Numbered from the stretch's first letter, positions 22,206 to 34,960 are shown. The stretch: 64,000 nt of DNA from Anisus vortex (GCA_949126835.1 CASBPS010000114.1:62001-126000); one strand, 5' to 3'. Program-made: numbers and translations. Notes: generated by a model not told the origin, from the letters alone.

Positions 22206-25200
22206 CTGAAAGATAAAAACGCATATGGCGTCTTTATTTAACTTTAATTTTATATGAAATATAGCGTAAATGCTTATTCTGCATTACAGATAAAAAAAAT
22301 ATAATAAATTTAGCACACGTATACATAATGTGATGATTAAATTAATAATGTTGCAATACACGTTATATTATTATATACTGTTTGCATTTCTATAATTATA
22401 TAATTTATCAATACGAATACAAAAACAAAATCAGCTATAGTATTAAAAGATGTTGATATATATATTTATATAATTTGTTAAAGTTTACATTCTTCTTAAT
22501 TTTGTTAACAAGTCTTTAAAAAAATCGAACTTCCTTATTATAATTATTAGAACATATCAATCATATTTTAAATTGATATTTAATATTGCTTTTAAACGTA
22601 TTATATTTGTTAGATAGATTACAGTACTATAAATTTCAATATTGTTGTTTTTCAAGTAAATATTACCTTTACAAAAGTCTCCGATTTTTCCAAGGATACA
22701 ATCATAACATCTTCCAGTAATTTTGTTGCAGACACTGTCTACACAGTTTTCACTACAAGTGTTTGTACAGTCTTGTCCATATTTAGTTGCATTGCATTCT
22801 GAATAGTAAATACATTGGGGAATATTTTTTTCCCGTTTTTACAGTTTCTCATTGTTTATATTCAATTAATAGAAATTATATTTACGCTATGCTTAAACTC
22901 TATCTTTATATTTGTTTGTTTTGTTTATAAATTTATTATTTGTATATTTTAACGACTTATTCATTACAGACGTTCCTTCAATAAAATAAATGACTAGAGT
23001 TTACATTTACGATATATTTAAATACAATATTTGTTTTAGTTTTGGTTCAGCCTGGTAAATGCGTAGATAACCATTATGGTCGCAACTTGGGCTACATAAT
23101 CTAAAAAGTACATTAATTAAGCTAAGCAACTAATTACTACATATACATGTTTAAATGTTTTTTAAATTCACTGTATAATGTGCTAGAAAATGTTTACTTT
23201 GACTGTTTTGTAGTACAATATTCAATATTTTCCAACGATAGTATATTAATTAGTAACAGTATTGCTAAAAAATGGGAGTAAGTGAAGAAATACCTTGATC
23301 ACATTGTCTTCCTTGATATCCAGGTTTACAAAGGGAACAACTGCTGTCAATATAACTGCATGTATTCAAACAATTGATTGAACAATTCTTTCTACAGTTG
23401 TCTCCATAGGTTCCTGGGTTGCATGCTGCATAAATAGCGACGATCAAATATAAGATAAGATAAGATTTCTTTATTTATCCACACAAATGGACATTTGTCT
23501 TGATTACAGATGCTTTGTCCTTCAGCATATTTTAAACACCATAAAATAATTATTTGTATACAAGCACAGACATATACTTATTTTTATACTTATACTTATA
23601 ATAAATTAACCCATGAAAAACTAAGTTTGTATTATACTCCCTGTCTTTGTAAACTAAGTTTATATTTAATTTATATTTTGATAGATTAAAATAAATAAAA
23701 GTAATATCATACCTTATGAATTTACACACTAAAATGTTGCCCATCTTTTTTTTTTTTTTTGCTTTGGCCCGCAAAAACTATAAAAAGATAACTCGCATTG
23801 TTTCGGCTATATTGTGTCGTTTTCATTTTATTTATTTCGTAAAAACGAACATATCCGAAAAGTTTATTTACTTCCGTCTCTTCCGGTAGAGGCAGCCATG
23901 TTTTTTTTCTTCGATTAGCAAATTGGTCGAAGTTATTAGTGACTATTCCAAAGGCTATGATGCTGAAAATTTGATAGAACATATTGTTAGTCGCGACAAG
24001 TCTGCTGCCTAAGTTTCAGCTCCATTGAACGACGGGAAGTGGTCGAAAAATTGATGCAAAGTTTTCCAAGCAAGCAACCAACCAACCAAGCAGATAAACG
24101 GTACGAGTTAAGGGAAAGGGAGTAAAAATAGGCAAGCGCCAAGCGCCACACAGTCACAAAATTTATCATGCAAGAAAAGTGTATTAGTAGTCAGCTATTG
24201 TATTAAGGCTGACTGAAGTCTTGTTGCGTATGGTAGATAGTATTGCCGGAGGCTAACGCACAATAATTCTTCCTCTGGTGTTCATATTCTTCTTTTGTCT
24301 GAATGCAGTCATTGTAAATATATTACTAACTAAGTTAAACGTATATTTATTATACTTTTGTTTGCATTTTTAGAACATAATAATATTAAAGAAGATAAAC
24401 TATAATATATTTTAAGTTAAAATATACACAGAGTCTAATATATTACTATATATATAAGTAATCATTAAACAAGTTGCGTTTGTGGTGAAGAAAAATGAAA
24501 CAACTATTGTTCAACGGCCTAGGTGTCGACGAAAGCCATGAATGTTTCTGCCTAAACCTTTTAATAATAATAAAATTTTGTCAGGCATATTAGCCAGTAA
24601 ATTATGTAAACTTTCAAATCAGTGTAGTTTTTCCTAATTGAATTAATAAGAAATCATTTTCGATAAACGTAGGAATATCAATGTCAATCACAATGACCTC
24701 AAACTTGGCACTATACTACATTTGACAATTTCAAAACAATTTAAGAAATAATAAAATCACAATTATTAGCGTATATTATAGAAATATTTAAATCTCCAAT
24801 ATTATTTTTTTACTTCATTATTAAGTGTTAAATTTAAAACATCATTTTAAGACCAACTTACTTTGATTACATGTATCTCCATGGTAACCAACTTGACAAG
24901 CAAAACATATTCCATTATTTGAGTTACATGAATGATTGAGACATTTAGTTGAACATAATTTAGTACAGTTCAATCCAAAGTAAGTTTCTTTGCAAGCTTA
25001 TAGTCAACAGAAAAAAATAGCAATCAACAGTAACTCATTCTACGACATTTTCTTGTCTATTATAAAATGTTTACAGCTAAATGGCCTTTATAATTATCTC
25101 ATTTAGTGACTTCAGTATTTATAAAAAAAAACAACAGATAACGTAAGAATAATAATTATACAATACTAGCAGGAACTGAAAGTATGAAAACGGCATTACG

Positions 25201-28200
25201 TTGTGTACACAAAGGTGGGTTACTATATCCTGTACATCCTTGTGTACATACTCCAGTTTGTTTATCACACAGTGAATTGAAACATTTATCACTGCAGCTA
25301 TTTGAACAGTTTATGCCATAGTTCGTAGAATCACATGCTGTAATAGGAAAAACATATTATGAGATTTAAAGTAACATTGAGGAGTCATTATATGACAAAT
25401 AAGGCTAAAAAATGATAAATGTACCTTTGATCTGTACTAAAGCATTAGAGCTTAGTTTTACGATCTAGAGTATATACAATTTACTACTTGGAACTAAGTG
25501 TATTAACTTAATTAATGTATATATTTATATATAACAGTTCTCAAGTTACGAGTATTTGAACACAAATTTGACCTAATGCTCAGAAAGAGATAAACATTTA
25601 TAGCACAATTATGTTTCTAAGACCGAAGTTTAGTTCTATTCAATGGCGTTAGTAAAGTGGAACTGATGGGGGGCCCCAAATTATAATTAAGCGCCAAACG
25701 TACCATATTTTCTTATCTTTTTAATAAATGAAATCTTACATTCTCAACACCCGCCCTGCATCATTTACCTGAGTTAAACCAATCGTTTAATTAAACTTGT
25801 CAATATGGGTTGAAATTAATTAAATTATGAAATTAAATGTGTTAGTACAGTATATTGCTTTGAACACATTTTAAATATAAATAGCCCTTTGCAATCTATA
25901 ACCCAAAGTGTATTTTTCAATCACAAACAGTTTTAAATCATATTAAACGTAAAGTGAATTAATCTGTTCATATTTGCAAGACTTTGATTAATAAATGCAA
26001 CGTTGTATTAATTGATGCAGTAGTCATGTATAATATTAATAGTATAAAATAATATTATTCATTACGTACAGAATAACAGAGTAAAAATGTATTTACTAAT
26101 AATTTATGCAGTAATATATTATGCATTTCTTATTCATAATGTGTTTTTTTTTTATTAATACATACGTATTGAGCAGCTAGGCGGATTCGTGTAGCCAATG
26201 CAAACAGCATTACAAGTACCATTGTCTTTACTACAAGACTCTTCACATGGACTACTGCATGTGCTGTTACATTCTAGACCCCAGGTACCATCAACACATT
26301 CTGTTATGAAGACATATTGTTTAGAATCAATACAAATTAAGTTGTAACTTAAATAATTAATTGTTAAGCTATGTTAAAAAGACTATCTAAAAACAAAGAA
26401 AAATTTTAAAGGCCGCTAAATATGGGAGGAGTCATGGGACATCACTCGTTTAGCACGTATTTTTTTATTATCCACGGTGGTAGCACATTCTTTGATTAGA
26501 ACAAAAGTTTACATAAAGATAATGTTTCCTCAGACCTGTTTCTGTTTTTTAATTTGATATTAAATGTTTTAGTAGTGGTTTATATGCAAATAATATATGG
26601 TCCTGGATAAGATGTCAGCTATTGACCACTTATCAGACGAACGCTCAAAGCCAAAAATTCTAACCAGAATAGCAAAGGCAATCGCAGCGCCATATAAACT
26701 AAAAATCATTTGGCAATACGAGAGAACCTCCATCTGTTCGAATATTTGATTAATGTGCAATCTGATGATATTGGATTTCATATATAATCTCCAGAGAAGG
26801 GTCGGGGTCCTAGAAATGAGATATTTCAACAAGATTTTGATTATCACAAACGAAGATGTCCTCAAACAATTATAAGTAACTAGTGCAAGTAACTGTGACG
26901 GAATGGACAGGAACCAGTATAAGGTCTTGCACAGCCTATCCCGCTCGGCATCAGAACATGTAGAAAGAAGAAGCAGCCGACATAATTATAAGTTCTCTTT
27001 AAAAAAAAAACAGACGAGCCCGAATGGCTTTTTTGTACAGGGCGTTTCGATAGGTTTGAGCTCAGGGGAGCACTCCCAAACTCTGTCCGGGCTCAAGCCA
27101 CCCCACGGCACGCCAAAAGAAAGGCGTGCCGTGTAACAGTGAGGATGCCGCATCTAGGTTACACACTGCGGTTCCCTTAAGGATCATTATAGTGGTGGCT
27201 CGCCCGTATACCTGCACTGTCACCCGGTAGCACAAATCCTATACTATAGGTACAGACATCCAGGCACCGGTTGTTTCTCGAGACCGGATTGATGCGTCCA
27301 TTGCTTTCTCCCCACCGAGACCCTGTGGCCTTTCGGCAGTGCAATGGGTCTCAGACTCACAGTGGGAGCTGTCCTTTATGCGTTCGCCAGCCCGATTCGC
27401 GGCCGAAAGAAGAAACGTGGGAGTAAAATATAAAAGAATGGACCAGGCTGTCCTTCATTGGCGCCCAAACAGCAGCACAAAATCGTGACAAGTGGCGAGT
27501 GATGACACATGAGTCAACAATGGTCCACTCAGCGACCAACCCACGGGTTAAGGGATGGGTAATGATGAACTGTCCTTTTAAATCCAGAAAATAAAACATG
27601 GACATTTAAAATAAGATATCTATAAAGCGAAAAGAATTATTTAAAAAAAAAAAAAACTCATTTTTTTATTAAAAATCTAATCCAAAGACTACGCCTTTAA
27701 TCTTAAATTTTAGCATTTCTTCAATATTTAACAATCTAAAAATAAAAGTTAAACAAAAAAATACATTTTTATTTAAAAAAAGACTGTATTAAAAAAATAA
27801 TAATAATAAATGAGACATTTTACACAGGAGCATTCGTTGCTACTGTCCCACTTGTGGGACGCTTATTTGACACTTGATAAAATGAAGTCAATGTGGTTTT
27901 TTGTATGATTTCTATTGTTATAATTAATAGATAAATGATAAAATTATATATTTCATGTGGTTTTATATCAAAATAAATAAATAAATAAATAAATAAATAT
28001 GAGACTTATATAGCGCATATCCCGTTCCTGTTGGGAACAGTTCTATGCGCTGCTGTAAACATAGTGCTGCCTGCTGGCGCAAATACGTTTGCAGGCCCAA
28101 AACTCCTGCAGGGTGACAGGGATCCGCCGGTGGCAGGGATAGAACCCGCGATGTATGATGTAATCATATTTGATAAATGTGTAGTTTCTTTTGAGAATGA

Positions 28201-31200
28201 TTGTTTTTTTCATCAATTTTTTACAAGTTGAAAGGTCAAGGTCATGTAAATGTTATTCATAGTAAAATTTCGTTCACAAAGCAAAGTGATAATTAAAGTC
28301 TTTTTATCGTACACTGCAAAAAAACTAAATTGTGTATTTATAACGCATTTAGGCGACGTATTTAATATAATTTTCTTTACGTAATGTCCCATAAGTGGCA
28401 CCCTTTTAGAAAATGGGTTAATTAGAATTAGAAATTAAACTCCAACTTTAAATGTGTATAAAGATTATATAAAAATATGTTTATTAATTATCAGGAATAA
28501 ACTTAAAATAAAAATAAATAAAAAATACCTCCATACGCTTGAAACTCGTTAATTGACACTATTGGATTTGCGTCATCTTTGTAAAATATGTGTGTTTGAC
28601 TAACTGTGACTTTAGAAACAGGATCACCATTAGGATATAAAACTGTATAGACTTTTTGTGCTATGTCACTTGTATCACTATAGTTAAATATATTTTTTCC
28701 TTCTTTGTTGTGGACTTGAAGGTCGAAATTCCTAATCCGATCCTCGTTACCGCCAACTAAAAAAAAATTGAAATTTTTATTTATGAGTAACAAGAAAGAA
28801 AAAAATATTGTTTTTACAAGTATATAGAAACTCTCTAACTTATAAAGAATGTTGAAATGAGTTACTGGCTTTTTGCAATAACTTGTCTTAAACATTATAA
28901 TTGTGTCCAGTGCTTAATGATAGTTTTAAAGAAAACTCGACAATAATACTATTTGAATATGAGCAAGTTAAATTAATCTAGAATTAAAATGTAAACTGAA
29001 ACCACTGATCTACCCTAGCAATTATAAAAGATTAGTTGCAAATGTCATTTACATACATATATATATATATATATATATTTCATTTTTAGGTCTTTAGTGC
29101 TTTTCAATCCATATTTTCAATACATTTAGTGGATACATTAGACCCGAGAAATAATTAATAATGTTAGTTCGTTCAATATAGTGAATTATTTACTTACACC
29201 TGTTATATAAAACAACTTTGTTAATGGCGTAAGGGTGATCAAAAGTAATGGTCCAGCTTGGATTTGTATCACTTGTATCTGTATGACTGCAACCTGTGTC
29301 ACTACACTCATCTCTGACCATTCCATCAACGGCAAAACTTGCGTTAAAACGTGGGTATGTTGAAGTTTGAGAAACACTTTGAAAAAATGCCATATTTCTA
29401 CCTGTCCATTAAATATGGGAGGGAAAAAAAGGTAAAAAAAGACGTTATCATTTTAATAATGAAGAATTTGAAAATGTTTCTATAATTTTCTAAACAATTT
29501 TCATCAAATATAGCTAGATTGTAAAAGCTCACAAGTAAATCTTTAACAAATCGAGACAATACAAGAATTGAAACATGGTTAAAAATTATCCCCTATAACT
29601 ATCATTATATTTTAAGAAAAGTTAACCAATCAGAGCAGGACCTTTACGCCAACCGCTTACTGGATAAGTTTCGGTCTACATGTTGACATGGGCAAAGGAC
29701 TATCCGGTGTCATGCGGCTTTGCAGACTGGTGTTATCTGACACTCTTGGTTTCACTCGAGCTGATTTTGATAAGCTTCACCATGACCAACTCCAATTCAG
29801 AATGTTTCGACATATCTGGAACTGCATTATGTCTGTTTCTAAACCAATCTATCAGACGGGATACAGCGTGTTGTTAATCGGGTCTCTTCAAATAGCACGT
29901 TTTGGACTAGCGGCACACCACTATGCCCCGTTGTCCGGGGTTTATTGTGTTTAAATTGTATACAATCCAGCTGTGCAGACTTTGTGAAAGTTATGATATA
30001 TCTCAGAAACTATTTGTATTTGAAAAAATAGCTGTACAATTCTTTCCAATCGGATCCTTCTGTTTGTGACGCCACTTAGGGCCCTTGGTTAAGTGCTGCT
30101 TTGTAGCGAAATGGTGGATGGCAGCCAACAGACTTACATTGCAAACATTATGATGAAAGTGTTCGGAATGCGCCTTTAGAATAATTCGAAATGCCTCCGA
30201 GATCCTCTTGTATGAACATTGTGAGAGGCCTTACGCAGTCTAGGATTACTTACATTCATTCTGTGAAAAGGGTGTGATCACTAAATGCGCTTTCTCTGGG
30301 TCAATGCCATTGTTGTTTGTCTCACTCATAACTTAATTACTGTAACAGTAACAGTGTATAAATGTAAATTGTATCGATGAAGTATTTAAGGTATTTAAAC
30401 ATTTTCGCTGACTTCCAGTAATTGACTATTTGATCTTAAACGCCTTTTGGAATGATATATTTTGAACATAATGCCCTTTCTATTTTCGTAAATAGTGCAA
30501 ACTGAGCATACTAAATGTGATATCATGGCGAGCTGCTCATTATAAATGACTATCATTTTCATTATTATTATATAAATTTATATGCAGCATTACGTGTTCA
30601 ATAACAACCAAAGTAGATCGAACTATTTTTTTAATTTATATAGAGCGTCTGTAAATTACAATATTATATACAATTTAAAAACCTGCATTTATTCTTATAT
30701 AACACAAATATTTCACCACGCCTCCTTCAATCTTCATTTGTATCATAGACATGTTGAGATCACAGTGAACGTCAAATGTTGTTGTATCAACTTGAAACAA
30801 TCTCTGATTTATACAGCCACTTTCTGAGTTAGTTTTATTAAAACTTAGACTTAAATCGTGTAGTGCATCTGAAAATTAAAATTATCGAAAACACAATTCA
30901 AAAATGGTATAAATATAAACTTTTAAAACAAGTGATGTAAATAAACAATTTATATAAGATAAGATAAGAATGGGCATTTTATGACGCTTTTATCAATGCT
31001 ATTAAATTAGCATGCTCAGTGCGCTCTTGGTGTGATTTCTAGTGGCAGATGTATTAGCCAAAGAGAAAAGTTTTAAAGTTTATTTTAATAGAGTATCTTT
31101 TCCCAGATTATTTCGGTGTCTGAGATAAACTGTTACATAGAGAAGGCGTCACTGACTCAAATGAGGGAACTCCCAGGTACTTCTTTCTGTGTCCATCCAA

Positions 31201-34200
31201 ACTAGGAGTATTGAGGAGTGACTTTGTTGATGAGCGCAGTTCCCTAGATGGCTCATGCCTTGAGATAAGCTCTCGAAGATAGGAAGGAAAAATGCCCTTT
31301 ATGCATCCATACGTAATGGACATAATTTTGTGCTCTATTCGCTTTATCACCGGGAGCCAGTGGATATCCCTTAGTGTTGGGGAAATATGATCTTGCCTCC
31401 TCACTCAGAAACAATGTAATCTGTAATCTCTGCAGCTGGTTCTGGGGCAATCCCAACAGGCAACTATTGCAATAATCCAACATTGACTGGATAAGAGAGA
31501 CTGATACGGTAATGGCCGTCCCTCTATTAAGGTTGAGGTCGCCGTTGACCCAGGACACGTAAATGAGACGAACAAGCCTTAACCACAACACTGATATGTG
31601 GAACCATTGATATTTTATTATCAATAAAAATGGCAATGTCTCTAACCGTGTCTGACAACGTTATCTTGGAAGCCCCAACCTTGATTGTAGTAAAAGAGAT
31701 TTTCCAAAGACTTACATCAGAACCGCAGATAATTGCCTCTGTCTTGTATCATCTAAGTCAGTTTGCAGCCATCCATGCCTTAACTGCTAAGTGTTATTAT
31801 AACAATTTGTTGTAAACTACATACCTGTGTTGTTGACTTTGAATCTCATCCAAGTAAAAGGCTGCGACATATTCCATGTGATGGAAATAGATGAAAGAGA
31901 TTCAATATTAGTACAATCATCATTAACAGAAGCAGTAAACAATGGCTGGGCGTCTAGTGGTAAAATACTTGAATTGAAGGAATAGGCCAAATTTTCTGGA
32001 GATGAAATACATAGATTTAATAAAGACATGTTGCCCTTCATAGTGCTAATAATCGATAAAATGTAAAAGTGCTATTTTCTGTTGTCGCAAGTTGATGTAA
32101 TCTTAACAACAGGTACTGATCCATGTGAGTTTAAAACCTGAAACTCAGGCACTTCTCAGCATTTTTAAGATTCAAGTCTTCAACCTCAATTAATATAATT
32201 ATACATTTCCAGTTCGTTGCAATTTGTGTTTGAATACATTAAAAAATACAATAATAAGAGAAGGATACAATAATTAGTCTTTATAGTTATCATGCATTCG
32301 AAATTGCAGAATATTAGCGATAGAAAGTATAATGGTCACTTGTGAGAACCAATACGTTAAAACAAGTGATTCATTCTCCTTCTAAGCACCTCGCATCACG
32401 TGTAAACAGTGATCTGGATCATCCATTAATAAGCCATGAAGTATTTCTGGACAATATATATTTGTTCTAAACTTCACGCTACATCAGATGACCCAAACAT
32501 TTACCAGAATTTACTAAGTGGACAGATTATCTACTCTTGATTTATTTGAGTAATCATTAAAAACTGTTCACATTTCATTTTATTTAATAAAGGATATATT
32601 TATTTTTTCATAAAACTGCAAACATTATCATATATTATATCAACTAAACTACTTACGATATTGACAAGCCGGTCCAAACCATTCTTTATCACATTCATTG
32701 GATGTTCCGTTACAGTATCCTGCACTATCACATCCTTTAATACAGTGACATTTGTATTGACATTTGGAACCAAAGAAACCATCAGGACAAGATGCTGAGG
32801 GAAAAACATATTATAATAAGGAAATAACTATCTATTTCTTTACAAAGATTTCCACTCAAACTTGTGACTAAAAGAACAAAAATAAAGTTAGTTGCATATA
32901 ATTGTATAATTTATATGACAATAAAGATATATATAAATACTAAAATCTATTAAAAATATACCTAGATGAATTACATAAATGGAAATCTAATTACAGTGTC
33001 TTGTTACGCAGAAAAATGCCGAAAGCTGGAATGTGTAACAACATCAAATAAATCACTAAACCTAGAAACACTAGAGGAAAGAAGGGCAAGGAGTAATAAT
33101 ACATTGAGATTTAAATAATAATTTAAAAACAAAACAAAGCAATATTCAATTACAATATTAAAAAGGTTTAAACGTTTTCTTATTAATGCAAGAAAAAAAC
33201 TTACATTAATATTTTTTTATTTATCTGAGTTCCCTACTGACATGGAAATGATTAAATGAACAAGCCAGGTAAAAAAAAAGAGCTTCATACTGTGAAATGT
33301 GTCTAAAGGTATATTTAGTTATAAATCTGTTATTACTAGAATTACATTCAAGGTCAATACATGCCGGAGGCAATGAAAGAAAACGAGACAGTTATGTTTA
33401 GTGTGAAAAGTGAATGATGAAAGCCCGAACTGATGAAAAAAAAAGTCAAATAAAACCAAGGTCTTACTGTACATAAAATATACCTTTTTAAAGATGATTT
33501 GAGTAGTAGAATGTAAATTCGAACAAGATAAATAATGGTGTATTGATACATTAAGACCATTGTGTTGTCTTATCTGACACAGTCTCAGATACATACTAAA
33601 TACGTCTCTATCACTTACACAGATATTTATAAAATGAAATATTTAACCATAAGCTTATTTTATACGATTATACGATATACTTATAGTTTTATAATAGTTC
33701 ATAGTTATATGACATTAGCAGATGCTAATTTCTAAATGTTATACAATTATAGGAAATTTGTTTACGCAATAGAAAATTTGACATCAAACCTTTCAGTAAG
33801 ACCTTTAAGAAATGCCAAGAAAGTCTACTAATCTCAAACATTGAAGTGAAACGAGTAAAATAAAACTTAGTATTTTTGTAGACGTAATATTTGGAAAGTT
33901 AGAATGTTAAGGAAAAATTAGAAATATGTTGATGGTCCAATTTGATGGTCCTTCTACATTTTACATCACGGTTAAAATCTTGACATTAAAATTAATAGTA
34001 TATAGACATGAATTTAATACTAGTAAACAAGACAAATGCAGTAAAGCCACATAAAGTAATAAGAATATTTATTGGAAAAATGTATTAAAAAACTATAAAC
34101 ATTGAAACTGCATTAATGTCTAACGCACAAATGCATCTAAAAAATATGAAAAATAATATAACTAAGAGACAAACACTTATTTCACCTGCATAAATTTGAT

Positions 34201-34258
34201 AAATCCAATACATTAGAACAAAGGTAAAAACTGCGCAAAGGTGGTGTTTCATTTTCAT
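21925..34258 (-). CDS. Gene A: FTP-EGF single-pass transmembrane receptor (12 exons, 650 aa)
   Basis: Exons in order: 34186-34258, 32657-32794, 31825-31995, 30683-30868, 29198-29401, 28529-28756, 26166-26300, 25200-25337, 24862-24996, 23294-23425, 22667-22798, 21925-22205. Together they are 1953 bp, 651 codons with stop. All junctions are GT-AG and phase 1. Predicted protein: signal peptide 1-24; EGF 25-70; divergent FTP-like domain 71-189; FTP (F5/8C-like) domain 190-333; five EGF modules 334-557; TM about 571-598; 52-residue tail. FTP domains bind sugars in fucolectins, and the EGF string with a TM resembles MEGF10/Draper-type scavenger receptors. A role in glycan or pathogen recognition at the surface is inference. 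The ATG at 34258 is chosen because it gives a compact signal peptide (MKMKHHLCAVFTFVLMYWIY); an in-frame ATG lies at 34318. An AATAAA overlaps and follows the stop. Confidence 0.88.
22667..26300 (-). CDS. Gene A exons 7-11: five EGF modules
   Basis: Each exon of 132-138 bp encodes one module: CVDGTWGLECNSTC, CDSTNYGINCSNSC, CKETYFGLNCTKLC, CNPGTYGDNCRKNC and CNATKYGQDCTNTC, each followed by more cysteines. The YGxxC...C pattern is typical of MEGF10/Draper/laminin-type EGF repeats. One exon per module with phase 1 borders favours exon duplication and shuffling. Confidence 0.88.
23540..24260. repeat. Interspersed repeat in gene A intron 9, partner at 62160-62400
   Basis: Shared landmarks are TTTCGGCTATATTGTGTC, ATTTATTTCGTAAAAAC, ACATATCCGAAAAGTTTA and ATTATACTCCCT-TCTTTG. 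Both copies are in the same orientation. No coding capacity. Short frames at 23550-24169 are incidental. Confidence 0.65.
26865..27555 (+). mobile_element. GC-rich insert, possible LINE 3' end
   Basis: Base composition contrasts sharply with the flanks. Near 27450 the plus strand reads RLSFIGAQTAAQNRDKWRV, which resembles the A-x-DR-x-x-W end of several LINE proteins. The insert also contains the hairpin at 27104-27133. The family is uncertain. Confidence 0.4.
27104..27133. repeat. Perfect 11-bp inverted repeat (hairpin)
   Basis: CACGGCACGCC, an 8-nt A-rich loop, then GGCGTGCCGTG. It is GC-rich in an otherwise AT-rich region and lies inside the insert of gene A intron 6. Confidence 0.9.
27974..28160 (-). 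mobile_element. SINE, family S2, sharing a LINE 3' tail
   Basis: The minus strand has a box-B-like GGGTTCTATCCC, the body CAGGAGTTTTGGGCC, then CAGCGCATAGAACTGTT, GGGATATGCG and a TTTA-repeat end. The last part matches the 3' tail of the LINE at 17337-17630. A relative with the same body lies at 36425-36610. Confidence 0.7.
28529..29401 (-). CDS. Gene A exons 5-6: FTP (fucolectin/F5/8C-like) domain
   Basis: Exon 29198-29401 (204 bp) reads GRNMAFFQSVSQTSTYPRFN, then FAVDG, CSDTGCSHTDT, NPSWTITF and VVLYNR. These are the hallmarks of FTP domains (NVALNKPATQSST, AVDGN, CSHT, NPWW, VxIYNR). Exon 28529-28756 completes it (RIRNFDLQVHN, VYTVLYPNG, SKVTVSQ, INEFQAYG). The donor GTAAGT at 29197-29192 gives the join NR-FGGNEDR. 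The split point equals that in gene C. Confidence 0.88.
29402..30682. other. Gene A intron 4
   Basis: Holds a GC-richer block at 29640-30340 with an 88-codon plus frame (29688-29954) of no recognisable family. It is probably transposon-derived. The rest is AT-rich. Confidence 0.4.
30683..31995 (-). CDS. Gene A exons 3-4: divergent FTP-like domain
   Basis: Exon 31825-31995 starts ENLAYSFNSS and contains ITWNMSQPFTWMRFKVNN, like the first half of an FTP/F5/8C fold. Exon 30683-30868 holds the second half (FDVHCDLNMSMIQMKIEGG, LCYIRINA). The intron between them is filled by a minus-strand LINE relic. The exon-4 donor is weak (GCAG then GTTTTTA), so splicing here is the least certain in the gene. 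The sugar and calcium residues of canonical fucolectins are not obvious. Confidence 0.7.
31100..31800 (-). mobile_element. LINE reverse-transcriptase relic in gene A intron 3
   Basis: The minus strand gives TEAIICGSDV, then VRDIAIFIDNKISM, then SMLDYCNSCLLGLPQNQLQ, then RDIHWLPVIKRIEHKIM and PSYLRELISRHEPSRELRSS. These are thumb and C-terminal motifs of CR1/L2/Rex1-type LINEs. At least one frameshift separates them. Inactive. Confidence 0.85.
32657..32794 (-). CDS. Gene A exon 2: N-terminal EGF module
   Basis: Reads SCPDGFFGSKCQYKCHC, then KGCDSAGYCNG, then CDKEWFGPACQY. The spacing is EGF-like with a CxC step and the GWFGPxCQY-type end. Consensus acceptor TTTCCCTCAG and donor GTAAGT. Phase 1 on both sides. 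Confidence 0.85.
33035..33118 (+). mobile_element. LINE family LA fragment
   Basis: Translates as TSNKSLNLETLEERRARSNN, a short internal piece of the LA LINE protein, within gene A intron 1. Upstream and downstream parts are absent. Confidence 0.6.
34186..34258 (-). CDS. Gene A exon 1: signal peptide
   Basis: Encodes MKMKHHLCAVFTFVLMYWIY, then QIYA, ending one base into the next codon at a GTGAAA donor. Basic start, hydrophobic core and small residues before the cut fit a signal peptide. Joining to exon 2 gives ...IYA-SCPDGFFGSKC, placing the first EGF immediately after cleavage. Confidence 0.8.
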
Positions 34259-34960
34259 ACCTTGGCTTATCACACATAGAGTTAAAACGCTCAATCTAAT
34301 TGTTTTGTCTAACTGCAAATAACTATGTATGTATTATAGGTAAACAGGATAAACAAATAACCAGGAAGTTAATTTAAAGAGTGCATCATGAAATTTCGAC
34401 TATTAAATGGATCAGCTTACAACTTTTAAATACCTAACCCATACATTATGTACAAAACGTGACGAGAAGCCACCATACAATGTGATATTGTAAACGATAT
34501 GTTGATTGTAAGTGTATCCGTAAATGTATTTTGCCCATAAGATTTGTGCAATGTATATATTTGTAAAGGCTTGCTGAATTAATTTAATGCTGTTGACATA
34601 CTTTTCGATGAAGTTAAGCATGTTCGTGAATTAGGAGGTCTATTTCTGTATACTGGCAAATGTATTTATTGTATAGTGAACTTGAAATTGTAACAATTAG
34701 TTAAGGTCATAGTGTCTAGATTTTTTAATCATACTAACAACTCACCTTTTTGCGACAAAATATTTTAATGTGACAAAGTGTGATAACTAAATATTGAATT
34801 GCTTTCATAGCTTAAATGCTATAGTGACTTCTTTTATATACAATACTATTTCGTCCTACATTTATCCAAGAATTGAGTGTAGTTTTGATGTTTTTTATCA
34901 AGGTTTTAAATGATGTTTATTAGTTATGGCAAACCATTCAAAAGCTGAATAAAAAATGTA
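34259..34960. other. Upstream flank of gene A
   Basis: AT-rich DNA expected to contain the gene A promoter and 5' UTR. No distinct element can be pointed to. Confidence 0.4.

Larger units (their letters stand above)
26333..28421 (+). mobile_element. Non-coding interspersed element, copy 2, interrupted
   Basis: Paralogous to 4779-5940 and lying in gene A intron 6. About 0.8 kb of GC-richer DNA (about 26770-27550) and a SINE (about 27974-28160) interrupt it. The right end is AGAAAATGGG followed by TTAA (28418-28421). It carries the palindrome GTCCCACTTGTGGGAC near 27845. Confidence 0.6.

Noticed and set aside
29688..29954. An 88-aa plus frame in gene A intron 4.
   Set aside because: No recognisable domain, no splice or context support, and it lies in a GC-richer block that looks like an inserted repeat.
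32600..32809. A 69-aa minus frame (MFFPQHLVLMV...).
   Set aside because: It is an out-of-frame reading of gene A EGF exon 32657-32794, whose correct phase gives the cysteine pattern.
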